NCBI RefSeq assembly: GCF_000429685.1
Contig: NZ_AUCI01000015.1
Span: forward strand, 29,023-93,022
Length of the DNA: 64,000 nt
Source: Salibacterium aidingense DSM 18341
GTDB lineage: Bacteria > Bacillota > Bacilli > Bacillales > Marinococcaceae
Direction of reading: 5' to 3'
Every line of letters starts with the position of its first letter. Position 1 is the stretch's first letter. The notes beneath the pieces are model-generated. The model worked only from the letters and a program-made list of their open reading frames with translations, ran no database searches and was not told where the DNA came from. The translations under genes and the position numbers were made by a program. Shown here in pieces: positions 54,002-62,295 of this stretch.

Positions 54002-55828
54002 GTGCTTGCAAAATTAGCCTGGAATGGCATGAAAAGCAAACGAAAAGATTATATTATCCTTTTGGCCGGACTTGTCATGTCCATTGCCATTTTTTATATG
54101 TTTCAGACATTAGCCTTAAACCGCGATTTCACCAGTGAGAACGCGATGATCAGCTCGATGCAGCTTGTTTTTAATGTTGGATCGTGTTTGCTCGCAGCAG
54201 TGACGTTTTTCTATATTTTATATACGAATATGTTTTTGCTTTCGCTGCGCCAGCAGGAGTATGGGATGTTTATGCTGCTTGGCGCGAAGAAACAGTACAT
54301 TAAAAGGCTGATGTTTGTGGAGAATCTCTTGATTGGGATTATCGCGCTGATTATAGGGATTGCTGCCGGGGCCGGCCTTTCGCAATTAACCGCAGAATTA
54401 ATCATGGGCCAGCTCGACGTCACACTTGAAGGCTATCAGCCCTTTTATCTTCCATCGCTGGCTGTAACGCTTTTGTTCTTTCTGGTTCTGTTTTTTGTCA
54501 CCGCAGTATGGAACCACATCAAGCTTTCAAGATTACAAGTGCTGGAGCTTGTCCATGCCGAAACAAAATCGGATCAAGTGCCGCAGCAGCCAAAGAAAAA
54601 TATCGTGACGATTACGGCAGGAATCCTGGCCCTGGCTGCCGGCTGGTTATCGTTGATTTTTATGGAGAGCCTCCGCGAGCTCGGGGTGTTTTCCGCTGCA
54701 ATTATGACGACACTTGGGACGTATCTGCTGTTTTCTTCCTTGCTGCCTGTTATTACAAACGCCATGAAGAAAAAACAAAAATGGAATGAAAATGGCATAC
54801 AATCGTTTACGTTATCCCAGTTGACTTTCCGTATCCACAGCCTGAAAAAACTGCTTGCTACGGCGGCAATGCTGATTGCCCTCGGGGCAGGAGCCATTTC
54901 CGGCGGAATGGCTTTTAAAAATAATGCGGAAAACATCGCAGAGAGGTCGGCGGTCTATGATGCGGTAGTCCACAGTCCGACCGCAGAAGAAGAGGAGATT
55001 CTCGAAGACATTACATTTACAGAAGCCGCTGAATACCGGTATAAAAAGGGAGAGGAATATAATTATTACTTGAAAGAAGACCTGGAAAAACAGCGCCCGC
55101 AGATTCAATTAACCACGGATAATGTGAAAAGGGTGGAGGCGGATCTCCCGGATCAGGAAGGGTCGCTGGAAGAGGTGGAGGAAGAATCTGCTTCCATCCC
55201 GAACGAATGGTCTCAATTTTTAACGATGACGGCAGCGGAGGATTATTCCAGACGGCCATTGATTGTTTCAAATGCCTTATATGATGATATTGAAGCAGAG
55301 GAACAGGTGGTTTTTATCGGGAAAGCGGATGATTTTCTGGCCTATAGAGACCAATGGGCGAAGCTGGATGAATTAAGGGAAGAGAAATTGGCATCATCAG
55401 AGGAAGTCATGGCTTCAACAAGCAAGTATTCCATGTATGAAAACTATAACACTATTGCTACGGGAACTGTTTTTATGGGTTTCTTTCTCGGGATTGCTTT
55501 TCTAGCGATGATGGCAAGCTGTTTAATGTTCAAAGTGTTATCCGGCGCAGCCAAGGATATTCCGCGATATGAGATGCTGCGAAAAATCGGGGTGCCGAAG
55601 AAGCTCTTGAATCAGTCCGTTTTCAAAGAATTATTTCTCGTTTTCTTGTTTCCAGCACTTCTTGGGATAACTCATGTTCTTATCGGAATGAATATGTTTT
55701 CCTTTATCATCGTAAATCCATATTACCGAATCTGGATATCTCTCCTGTTGTTTACAACGATCTATGTTCTCTATTATCTGCTCACGGTGAAAATGTACAA
55801 AAGTGTGGTTCTGCCGGAAGAGAAGTAA
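54002..55828 (+). CDS. BceB-type ABC transporter permease
   Basis: The 608-residue protein has ten helices in the FtsX-like arrangement 4-6 with a large extracellular domain (about 290-480) between helices 7 and 8. The start LAKLAWNGMKSKRKDYIILLAGLVMSIAIFYMFQ is typical of Bce permeases. It is a little shorter than most (about 620-660). GTG start at 54002 after AGGGGGGG. With the ATPase it gives resistance to bacitracin- or lantibiotic-like peptides; the specific peptide is unknown. Confidence 0.88.
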   Translation: MLAKLAWNGMKSKRKDYIILLAGLVMSIAIFYMFQTLALNRDFTSENAMISSMQLVFNVGSCLLAAVTFFYILYTNMFLLSLRQQEYGMFMLLGAKKQYIKRLMFVENLLIGIIALIIGIAAGAGLSQLTAELIMGQLDVTLEGYQPFYLPSLAVTLLFFLVLFFVTAVWNHIKLSRLQVLELVHAETKSDQVPQQPKKNIVTITAGILALAAGWLSLIFMESLRELGVFSAAIMTTLGTYLLFSSLLPVITNAMKKKQKWNENGIQSFTLSQLTFRIHSLKKLLATAAMLIALGAGAISGGMAFKNNAENIAERSAVYDAVVHSPTAEEEEILEDITFTEAAEYRYKKGEEYNYYLKEDLEKQRPQIQLTTDNVKRVEADLPDQEGSLEEVEEESASIPNEWSQFLTMTAAEDYSRRPLIVSNALYDDIEAEEQVVFIGKADDFLAYRDQWAKLDELREEKLASSEEVMASTSKYSMYENYNTIATGTVFMGFFLGIAFLAMMASCLMFKVLSGAAKDIPRYEMLRKIGVPKKLLNQSVFKELFLVFLFPALLGITHVLIGMNMFSFIIVNPYYRIWISLLLFTTIYVLYYLLTVKMYKSVVLPEEK

Positions 55829-55836
55829 TAAAACAA

Positions 55837-55861
55837 TATGTTATTTATAAAAAACAAATCA
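55837..55861 (+). promoter_or_regulatory. Candidate RpiR site upstream of the GH4 gene
   Basis: This copy of the 25-bp element seen at 53133-53157 lies 87 bases ahead of the GH4 start codon. It differs from the other copy at 5 positions. Confidence 0.4.
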
Positions 55862-55948
55862 CAACTCATGTGATATGACACAAAAGCTGTTGAATGCCTA
55901 TTTGTTGGCCCCCTCTATCATTAAAATGAAGATGGAGGTGTCAAGGAA

Positions 55949-57277
55949 ATGGGAAAAGGAATAAAAGTTGCCACCATTGGCGGTGGTTCAAGTTATACGC
56001 CGGAGTTAGTAGAAGGATTTATTCAACATTATGACGAACTGCCGGTGCGGGAATTGTGGCTGGTGGATGTAGAAGATGGAAAAGAAAAGCTTGCCATCGT
56101 TGGGAATCTAGCGCGGCGGATGATTAAAAAAGCTGGTCTTCCGATTGACGTTCATTTAACCTTGAACCGTCAGGAAGCGCTGCAGGACGCTGATTTTGTT
56201 ACCACCCAGTTCCGGGTCGGGCTGCTCGATGCCCGGGCTAAAGATGAAAGTATCCCTATGAAATATGGAGTGCTCGGGCAGGAAACAAATGGACCGGGAG
56301 GGTTATTTAAAGGACTGCGTACCATTCCGGTTATATTAGATATCTGCCGGGACATGGAAAAGTTCTGTCCGGATGCCTGGCTGATTAATTTCACTAATCC
56401 GGCAGGCATGGTGACAGAAGCCGTTTTACGGTACTCTTCGATTGAAAAGGTGGTCGGCCTCTGCAATGTGCCGATCGGAATGGAAATGGGGATCGCAGAA
56501 TTACTGGAAGTCGATCACTCCAGGGTACGGGTCGATTTTGCCGGCCTGAATCACATGGTCTACGGGCTGGAGGTTTATGTAGACGGGAAGAGCGTAAAAG
56601 ATAAGGTGATGGATCTGCTGTCCCGTCCGGAACACAGCAGCTTTGTGAAAAATATTGAGGGAATGGGCTGGGAACCGGAGTTTATACGTTCCCTGAATGT
56701 ATTAACCTGCCCGTACCACATGTATTATTATAAAACGAAGGAAATGCTGGAAAAGAACATTCAGAGCGCGCAGGAAGAGGGTACACGTGCCGAAGTAGTA
56801 CAGAAACTGGAGCAGGAACTGTTTGAACTATATAAAGATCCAGATCTTTCCGTGAAACCACCGCAGCTTGAAGAGCGGGGCGGCGCCTACTATTCGGAGG
56901 CCGCCGTCCGTCTGATCACTTCCCTTTATACCGACCGCTGTGATATCCAGCCGGTGAATACGGTTAATAATGGAGCAATAGCCAGTATTCCCGCAGAATC
57001 CGCGGTGGAAGTCAGCTGTGTTATCACAAAGGAAGGTCCTAAACCAGTTACAGTAGGAGATCTTCCGGTACAGGTAAGTGGACTGGTGCAGCAGATTAAA
57101 TCCTTTGAACGGGTAGCGACCGAAGCAGCGGTGACCGGAGATTACGACAAAGCCGTCCTAGCGTTGACCATTGATCCACTGACGCCGTCGGACACGGTTG
57201 CTGCGCAGATAGTAGAGGAGATGATGGAAGCACATCAACCTTATCTGCCCCAATTTTTCCAAACCATCAAAGTATAG
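55949..57277 (+). CDS. licH: 6-phospho-beta-glucosidase, GH4 family
   Basis: The 442-residue enzyme is an NAD+ and Mn2+ dependent GH4 glycosidase: [15 protein letters not shown] (NAD), [27 protein letters not shown], and metal ligands Cys in VGLCNVP and His in AGLNHM. CelF/LicH-type enzymes cleave phosphorylated cellobiose-like sugars after PTS uptake. No PTS genes are nearby, so the phospho-sugar must come from another locus. ATG 55949 follows GGAGGTG. A terminator follows. Confidence 0.88.
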   Translation: MGKGIKVATIGGGSSYTPELVEGFIQHYDELPVRELWLVDVEDGKEKLAIVGNLARRMIKKAGLPIDVHLTLNRQEALQDADFVTTQFRVGLLDARAKDESIPMKYGVLGQETNGPGGLFKGLRTIPVILDICRDMEKFCPDAWLINFTNPAGMVTEAVLRYSSIEKVVGLCNVPIGMEMGIAELLEVDHSRVRVDFAGLNHMVYGLEVYVDGKSVKDKVMDLLSRPEHSSFVKNIEGMGWEPEFIRSLNVLTCPYHMYYYKTKEMLEKNIQSAQEEGTRAEVVQKLEQELFELYKDPDLSVKPPQLEERGGAYYSEAAVRLITSLYTDRCDIQPVNTVNNGAIASIPAESAVEVSCVITKEGPKPVTVGDLPVQVSGLVQQIKSFERVATEAAVTGDYDKAVLALTIDPLTPSDTVAAQIVEEMMEAHQPYLPQFFQTIKV

Positions 57278-57312
57278 CTGTGGGAGGTTCTAATTATTTT
57301 GTGATTCTGTCG

Positions 57313-57345
57313 AAAGCTCGGCAATAAACCGGGCTTTCTTTTTAT
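57313..57345 (+). terminator. Terminator of the GH4 gene
   Basis: AAAGCTCGG (57313-57321) pairs with CCGGGCTTT (57329-57337) with one G-T pair around a 7-base loop, followed by CTTTTTAT. Confidence 0.8.
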
Positions 57346-57403
57346 ATATAGGCAAGGATCTTCAGGGCGCTTGTGCTTTTCTAAGAAAGATAGGAGAAAG
57401 TCC

Positions 57404-57468
57404 TTGACTTTAATCAATTTTTTTTGATTTAATGTAAATACACATAATAAATCAAAAATATTTGATTT
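57404..57468 (+). promoter_or_regulatory. Promoter with two ArsR-type operators before the permease gene
   Basis: TTGACT (57404-57409) and TTTAAT (57428-57433) form a promoter with an 18-bp spacer. An inverted repeat AATCAA-N6-TTGATT (57412-57429) lies between them, and a stronger palindrome AAATCAAA-N4-TTTGATTT (57449-57468) lies downstream. Such AT-rich ATCAA/TTGAT palindromes are used by ArsR/SmtB repressors in Bacilli. No arsR gene is encoded in this window. Confidence 0.65.
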
Positions 57469-57487
57469 AATAAAGAGGGCGAAGATA

Positions 57488-58360
57488 ATGATCCATTTTC
57501 TACAGACATTTTTTGTGCTGCTGCTGGAATTGACAGCGTTATTCCTTCTGATAAGTGCGGTGATCGGCTGGCTGCAGCGGACGGTCACGGAGGACCGCAT
57601 CCAGCGTATTCTGCACCGTCCCAATAAATGGAGCGGGTATCTTTATGGAACCGGGCTGGGGGCTTTAACCCCGTTTTGTTCCTGTTCCACTATTCCAATT
57701 GTAGCCGGACTGCTTTCATCCAAAGCCCCGTTCGGCCCTTCGATGTCTTATTTGATTGCCTCTCCTTTGCTTAACCCAGTGCTGCTTCTGCTTTTCTGGA
57801 CGCTGCTGGGATGGAAATTAACCGTTTATTATATTCTCGCTACTGTTGGATTTTCCATCCTGATCGGATGGGGATGGGAGAAGCTGGGGCTTGAAACTGC
57901 TGTGAAACAGGTTCGTGTAAAAAAGGGAAATGTTTCGGAAGAAAAAGGAAAGCCAAAATGGAAATTAGCTATCCGGGACGCCTGGTCTTTTTTTCTTCCG
58001 CTTTTTCCCTATTTATTCATCGGAGTGCTGATCGGGGCTTTCATCTATGACTTTGTTCCTCAGGATACCATTACAACCTATGCAGGTGGGGATAATCTAT
58101 GGACGGTGCCGGCTGCTTCTATAATCGGCATTCCGATGTATATTCGGGTGGAAACCATTCTTCCCATTGCCGGATCTCTTGTCAGCAAAGGGATGAGCGA
58201 AGGAGCTATCCTCGCATTGACCGTCGGTGGCGCCGGGGCAAGCATTCCAGAAATCGTGATGCTTAGTAAATTATTCCAACGAAAACTGGTGCTTGCTTTT
58301 ATTGCTTCCATATTACTCGCTGCCGTCAGCACCGGATTGCTTGCCAATATTATGTTATAA
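57488..58360 (+). CDS. Permease of the ArsP/DUF318 family
   Basis: The 290-residue protein has eight helices and the DUF318/ArsP motif ALTPFCSCSTIPI near residue 60, a Cys pair needed for binding trivalent organoarsenicals in characterised ArsP, and the matched GIPMYIRVETILPI and GGAGASIPEIVMLSKLF in the second half. Trivalent organoarsenical efflux is the best-known function of the family, but others may export different metals or metalloids. ATG 57488 lies after AAAGAGGGCGAAG. The ArsR-like operators upstream support metalloid control. Confidence 0.82.
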   Translation: MIHFLQTFFVLLLELTALFLLISAVIGWLQRTVTEDRIQRILHRPNKWSGYLYGTGLGALTPFCSCSTIPIVAGLLSSKAPFGPSMSYLIASPLLNPVLLLLFWTLLGWKLTVYYILATVGFSILIGWGWEKLGLETAVKQVRVKKGNVSEEKGKPKWKLAIRDAWSFFLPLFPYLFIGVLIGAFIYDFVPQDTITTYAGGDNLWTVPAASIIGIPMYIRVETILPIAGSLVSKGMSEGAILALTVGGAGASIPEIVMLSKLFQRKLVLAFIASILLAAVSTGLLANIML

Positions 58361-58374
58361 AGGGGGTGACAAAA

Positions 58375-58524
58375 ATGGCAGAGAAAAAAATGGGATGGAA
58401 AAAGATTTTCTCTTCTTCCGAGAAAGACTGCTGCGGCGTAGACATTGAAGAAGTCGAAGAAAACGCAGAGGAATGCTGCAGGGAGCAGGAAACAGAGGCA
58501 TCTTCCCGTCAGCAAACCTCCTGA
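58375..58524 (+). CDS. Small Cys-Cys acidic protein following the permease
   Basis: The 49-residue product carries two CC pairs (DCCGVDIEEVEE, EECCRE) about 13 residues apart in a Glu-rich sequence. AGGGGGTG precedes ATG 58375, 14 bases after the permease stop. Short CC-containing proteins next to ArsP-like permeases may bind the thiophilic substrate and present it to the pump. It is too short for common gene callers. The terminator at 58569 ends the pair of genes. Confidence 0.6.
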   Translation: MAEKKMGWKKIFSSSEKDCCGVDIEEVEENAEECCREQETEASSRQQTS

Positions 58525-58568
58525 GACCAGTAGACCCAACAATACGAACGTTATCGGTCTCCAAAAGA

Positions 58569-58617
58569 AAATGGAGAGCATTACGTACAATAATTGTCTC
58601 CGTAATGCTCTCCATTT
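58569..58617. terminator. Long perfect hairpin after the permease operon
   Basis: A 17-bp perfect stem with a 15-base loop (arms 58569-58585 and 58601-58617, core ATGGAGAGCATTACG) with a further small pairing in the loop. T-run is short (TTT), so it could also be a processing or stability element. Confidence 0.75.
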
Positions 58618-58840
58618 CCATGTGGGAACCACTATGAGAATTATTATACGATCCACCGGCTTCCAAAAGATTAGCAGGCAGCAGCTTTTCTTGGGAGGGT
58701 CTCCCATTTTCGGATGAACTCTTAAGACATAGTGGCGGAGGAAGGAATCATTTGATACAGTGAAAACGTGTAAAAAAGGTGGCATATTCATGGCACCCGT
58801 GAGATAGAATACTTTCACAATAAATTTTGGAGGAATGACG

Positions 58841-59425
58841 ATGGTACGCCGTATTGCTGTATTCTGTGGTTCAAGTAAAGGAGCTTCCGATACCTATGAA
58901 GAAGGGGCTGCTGCGCTGGGGAAAGAATTGGCAAGAAGAGAAATCACCCTTGTTTATGGAGGAGCGAGCGTCGGTCTGATGGGGGCGCTTGCCGATGCTG
59001 TCCTTTCAGAAGGCGGAAAAGTAATTGGAGTTATTCCCAAAACGCTCAGAGATAAAGAAATCGCCCACCCCAATCTGACTGAACTGATCGTGGTAGACTC
59101 CATGCATGAAAGGAAGGCAAAAATGGCAGAGCTGGCGGATGGTTTTATCGCGCTCCCTGGAGGACCGGGAACTTTGGAAGAGTTTGTAGAAATATTCACA
59201 TGGGGGCAGCTGGGCCTCCATCAAAAGCCGCTCGGCCTGTTAAATATCAATAATTATTATGGGCCTCTGGCTGCGTTATTTGATCACATGACAGAGCAGC
59301 AGTTTTTAGCAGAAAAATATCGTTCGATGGCGGTAGTGGAGTCAGACCCTGCGAATTTGATTGAGCAGTTTCAATCGTACCAGGCTCCATCAGTGAAAAG
59401 ATATATAGATAAAGAACAATCGTAA
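58841..59425 (+). CDS. LOG family protein (TIGR00730, cytokinin-type phosphoribohydrolase)
   Basis: The 194-residue protein has the LOG motifs: FCGSSKG at the N-terminus, VYGGASVGLMGALADAVL, HERKAKM and PGGPGTLEEF (PGGxGTxxE). LOG proteins release adenine-type bases from nucleoside 5'-monophosphates; the Bacillus homologue YvdD is of this type. ATG 58841 is seven bases after TTGGAGG; the ATG at 58835 is too close. Confidence 0.87.
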   Translation: MVRRIAVFCGSSKGASDTYEEGAAALGKELARREITLVYGGASVGLMGALADAVLSEGGKVIGVIPKTLRDKEIAHPNLTELIVVDSMHERKAKMAELADGFIALPGGPGTLEEFVEIFTWGQLGLHQKPLGLLNINNYYGPLAALFDHMTEQQFLAEKYRSMAVVESDPANLIEQFQSYQAPSVKRYIDKEQS

Positions 59426-59796
59426 GAGAATCCCCCACAACATGAATTCTGAATCGTAATGGGGATGAAAAGGCCTTCCTCGTTTTCTCCCGCCGCTTCA
59501 ACCTCCCCTTTTTTGCAAAACGCCCGCCTCTCCTTTCCTAAGGAAATCTGATCCCCGTCTCTTTGTTTTGCAGGGACCTATTCATTATACTGGAGATTAG
59601 CACAGCGATCATAATACTAACAATAGTTATCGCTATAAGCATAACCGGGATCGGTGGGAACGTATTATTCACCCGCCTCCAAGCAGCAGATTTGACTGTT
59701 CACGGGACTGCTTTGACGGTACGGTTTTTACATACGGCAGTATAGCCGTTTATGGAAAGGGAGGATTTAGAATAGCGGGAGAATGGAGGGTGAAGG
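59426..59796. other. Intergenic stretch without a clear gene
   Basis: A frame around 59590-59745 encodes a hydrophobic helix (ISTAIIILTIVIAISITGIGG) but lacks a credible start codon and ribosome binding site. I see no repeat or RNA gene. The end of the stretch has a GGAGGGTGAAGG site for the next gene. Confidence 0.4.
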
Positions 59797-60027
59797 ATGA
59801 AAGCTGTGGTGATCACGATAATGGTTTGTTATATTTTCATTTTTTGGATTGGCCTCCCCCTCAGAAGCGTTCTATTTTCAGGAGACGGGGGACAGCAGCC
59901 TCCCCTTCAACCTATCTATACAGGTGTCGTCCTGTTGAGTGGTCTTATTGTCGGAGGCACGGTTTATATAATAAAAACGATAAAGAATACGAAATCCAAC
60001 CACCGAAAGAAGGAGAATTCCAAATGA
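59797..60027 (+). CDS. Small membrane protein (76 aa), first of a coupled pair
   Basis: Two hydrophobic helices (about 4-28 and 42-63) flank a short loop (SGDGGQQPPLQPIY), with a basic C-terminal tail (KTIKNTKSNHRKK). The start follows GGAGGGTGAAGG. The family is not recognised. Its TGA overlaps the next ATG, so both are translated together. Confidence 0.55.
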   Translation: MKAVVITIMVCYIFIFWIGLPLRSVLFSGDGGQQPPLQPIYTGVVLLSGLIVGGTVYIIKTIKNTKSNHRKKENSK

Positions 60028-60221
60028 AAATTTCTCTGTACGGCACCCTGGCTGTGTTTCTTGGGTTTGTCATTATCACGGCAGTTCAGGGGCAGGAAGC
60101 GTTCATTTTAATGCCGTTGCTGTGGGCGACGGTTCTTGTTACTCCCTGGATATTTCTGTATTGGTTTATACGATTTGTCAAACAGTACATTGAAAATTCC
60201 AACCAAACAAATAAAGAATAA
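60024..60221 (+). CDS. Small membrane protein (65 aa), second of a coupled pair
   Basis: Starting at ATG 60024 after AAGGAGAA, it encodes MKISLYGTLAVFLGFVII and a second helix around LLWATVLVTPWIFLYWFIRF, ending with a polar tail. It overlaps the preceding gene by 4 bases (ATGA). The two small proteins probably act as a complex. No family is recognised. Confidence 0.55.
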   Translation: MKISLYGTLAVFLGFVIITAVQGQEAFILMPLLWATVLVTPWIFLYWFIRFVKQYIENSNQTNKE

Positions 60222-60259
60222 CAGGCGCCGTGATTTTCAACATTTCTCCCAAAAAGCAG

Positions 60260-60290
60260 TTGACTCTCCCGTTACGTCAGGCCGTAACAT
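60260..60290 (+). promoter_or_regulatory. MerR-type promoter with 19-bp spacer and dyad
   Basis: TTGACT (60260-60265) and TAACAT (60285-60290) are 19 bp apart, longer than the normal 17 bp. The spacer contains GTTACG-N6-CGTAAC (60271-60288). MerR proteins bind such a dyad and distort the promoter to activate it. The MerR gene starts 25 bases downstream, so it is autoregulated. Confidence 0.8.
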
Positions 60291-60314
60291 TTAAAAGGAA
60301 GGGAGGCCGGTTCC

Positions 60315-61052
60315 ATGAGAGTGAAAGAAGTGGCAGATATCGCCGGTGTTAGTGTCCGAACGCTGCATCATTACGATGAGATTGGATTGCTGACCCCGGA
60401 GAAGACCACCAACGCAGGGTATCGTGTTTATTCCGATGAGGATCTGGAGAGGCTGCAGCAGATTTTATTTTATAAAGAGCTCGGTTTTCCTTTAAAAAAA
60501 ATCAAGTCCATTCTTCAAGATCCTTCCTTTGATAGAAAAGAAGCATTGGAATGGCACCGGCGTATTCTGCTTGAGAAACGGCGCCGTCTTGAGCAGATGC
60601 TTTCCCTGGTGGAGCAGACGCTGCAGCAGGAGAAGGGAGAAATTACGATGACAAATGAAGAAAAGTTTCAGGGATTTGATTTCACGGCGAATCCATATGA
60701 AGAGGAAGCACGAAAACGGTGGGGAGACGAGGCAGTGGACCGCTCCAAGGCCAGGGTGGAAGAAATGTCGGAAAACCAGCAGCAGGCAATGGCTGAAGAA
60801 ATGAATGCCATTTATCAAAAACTCGCCGGGCTCCGCCGCCTTTCCCCTTCCTCCCCAGAAGCCCAGACGGCCATTGCAGAATGGTATAAGCTGTTAAACA
60901 CATTCGGAAATTACTCCCTCGAAATGTTCAAAGGATTAGGGCAGATGTATGTCGAGGATGAACGGTTTACAAAAAATATTGATTCCTTTGGAGAAGGCCT
61001 GGCTTTTTTCATGCGCGACGCAATGGAAATCTATGCAGACCGGCAGAAATAA
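60315..61052 (+). CDS. MerR family regulator with TipAS domain
   Basis: The 245-residue protein has a MerR HTH (residues 1-70, [50 protein letters not shown]), a coiled-coil dimer helix, and a TipAS drug-recognition domain (about 115-245, [50 protein letters not shown]). This domain order is that of TipA-L and Mta, which respond to thiopeptide or other drugs. It is alone downstream of its own MerR-type promoter and a terminator follows. Confidence 0.9.
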   Translation: MRVKEVADIAGVSVRTLHHYDEIGLLTPEKTTNAGYRVYSDEDLERLQQILFYKELGFPLKKIKSILQDPSFDRKEALEWHRRILLEKRRRLEQMLSLVEQTLQQEKGEITMTNEEKFQGFDFTANPYEEEARKRWGDEAVDRSKARVEEMSENQQQAMAEEMNAIYQKLAGLRRLSPSSPEAQTAIAEWYKLLNTFGNYSLEMFKGLGQMYVEDERFTKNIDSFGEGLAFFMRDAMEIYADRQK

Positions 61053-61066
61053 CGTATATTCTGAGG

Positions 61067-61096
61067 AGGGCTGTCCTGTTGAGGCAGTCCTTTTTT
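61067..61096 (+). terminator. Terminator of the MerR/TipA gene
   Basis: AGGGCTGTCCT (61067-61077) pairs with AGGCAGTCCT (61082-61091), one G-T and one bulge, followed by TTTTTT. Confidence 0.8.
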
Positions 61097-61115
61097 AAAA
61101 GATAGGAAAGTAGAT

Positions 61116-61247
61116 AAGCTTGGCGTTTTTAAGATCCCTCCCCAGTGCCCAAATTCTTGGAGGCGCGCGTTGTGGGGCAGTTCGGAGATGCGACAGGACG
61201 TGGCGTTCTTAGCCGAACTTCCTCATTCAGGGCGCTTGCGCTTTTCT
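61116..61247. repeat. Candidate dispersed intergenic repeat, with a partial copy at 57361-57382
   Basis: The end of this element, AGGGCGCTTGYGCTTTTCT (61229-61247), also occurs at 57364-57382 with a single C/T difference, both times in an intergenic region. The rest contains GC-rich segments such as GGCGCGCGTTGTGGGGC. Similar wording recurs in other Bacillaceae intergenic DNA as I recall it, which I cannot verify here. Confidence 0.4.
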
Positions 61248-61296
61248 TGTATAAGAATAAGAAGCAGGATAAAAAGGAAGGGAGAAGGAGGATGCT

Positions 61297-62130
61297 ATGG
61301 GTGATTGTGCCATTGTGACGGGAAGTAACGGTGGTTTCGGCCAAGTAATCACTGCGAAACTGCTTAGCATGAACTATGAAGTGATCGCAACCGTCCGGGA
61401 GCGGGAAAGGGGGCAGGTGCTTGTTGATCAAGCCACACAGATCGGGAAAGGCGACAAGCTGCACTTATGGGAAATGGATGTAACGGAGCCATCCCACATT
61501 GAAGAATTAAAACAATATCTGCTGTCAGAAAAGAAACAAGTAGTCGTCCTGGTGAACAACTCTGGTTACTGTCAGGCCGGGATGGTGGAAGGAGTAACGG
61601 ACCAGCAGTGGAGAGAGCAGTTTGACGTCAATTTTTTCGGGGTTGTTTCCCTCACCAAAGCGCTGCTTCCTATGTTTCGAAGCCAGCGTTCCGGTTCGAT
61701 TATCAATATCAGCAGTGTCAGCGGATTTTTAGGTTTTCCCGGGATGGGAGCTTATGCCGGAAGTAAATTTGCTCTTGAAGGTTTTAGTGAATCTCTTCGT
61801 TATGAAATGCTGCCTTTTCATATTTATGTTTCTCTGATTGAACCAGGAAGTTATCAGACGAGAATCTGGGAAAAGGCACTAAAGCATGCAGCGGAAACAG
61901 AGGGAGATTATAAGACAATGATGGCCAACCTGCAAAAAGAAGCGCTCCAGGCTGCGGAAAACAGTACCGCACCAGAAAAAATCGCAGAGGTGGTAGAAAA
62001 GATTCTACGGGCCAAAAGGCCAAATCTCCGCTATCGTTTAGGGACCTCCGCAGCAATGCTGCATGGCTTGAAACAAACTATGCCTGCAAGATGGCTCGAA
62101 AAAATAATTGTAAGCCGTCTTCTTCGGTAA
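61297..62130 (+). CDS. SDR family oxidoreductase
   Basis: The 277-residue protein is a classical SDR with TGSNGGFGQVITAKLL (cofactor), NNSGYCQAG, INISSVSG and catalytic Y-x3-K in GAYAGSKFALEG. The C-terminal extension (LRYRLGTSAAMLHGLK) is like the 17-beta-HSD/retinol-dehydrogenase-like group. ATG 61297 follows GAAGGAGG. The substrate is unknown. Confidence 0.85.
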   Translation: MGDCAIVTGSNGGFGQVITAKLLSMNYEVIATVRERERGQVLVDQATQIGKGDKLHLWEMDVTEPSHIEELKQYLLSEKKQVVVLVNNSGYCQAGMVEGVTDQQWREQFDVNFFGVVSLTKALLPMFRSQRSGSIINISSVSGFLGFPGMGAYAGSKFALEGFSESLRYEMLPFHIYVSLIEPGSYQTRIWEKALKHAAETEGDYKTMMANLQKEALQAAENSTAPEKIAEVVEKILRAKRPNLRYRLGTSAAMLHGLKQTMPARWLEKIIVSRLLR

Positions 62131-62295
62131 CGGTTTGACGCGTCCGCGGCTGTGGAATGAAAGTATGGGGAGACCGGCAATATAAAAAATTTTTTATAGA
62201 CATCCAGCTGACACATAAGTCCTATAAAGTATGAAATAGAAAGAAAGTATTCTAATACTTTTCACATACTAATGTCAAAATAGGAGGGAATCAGA

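Noticed and set aside
59563..59745. 60-codon frame with one hydrophobic helix
   Set aside because: Only a weak TTG start without a Shine-Dalgarno, and no family. I leave it as intergenic, although a small membrane peptide cannot be excluded.
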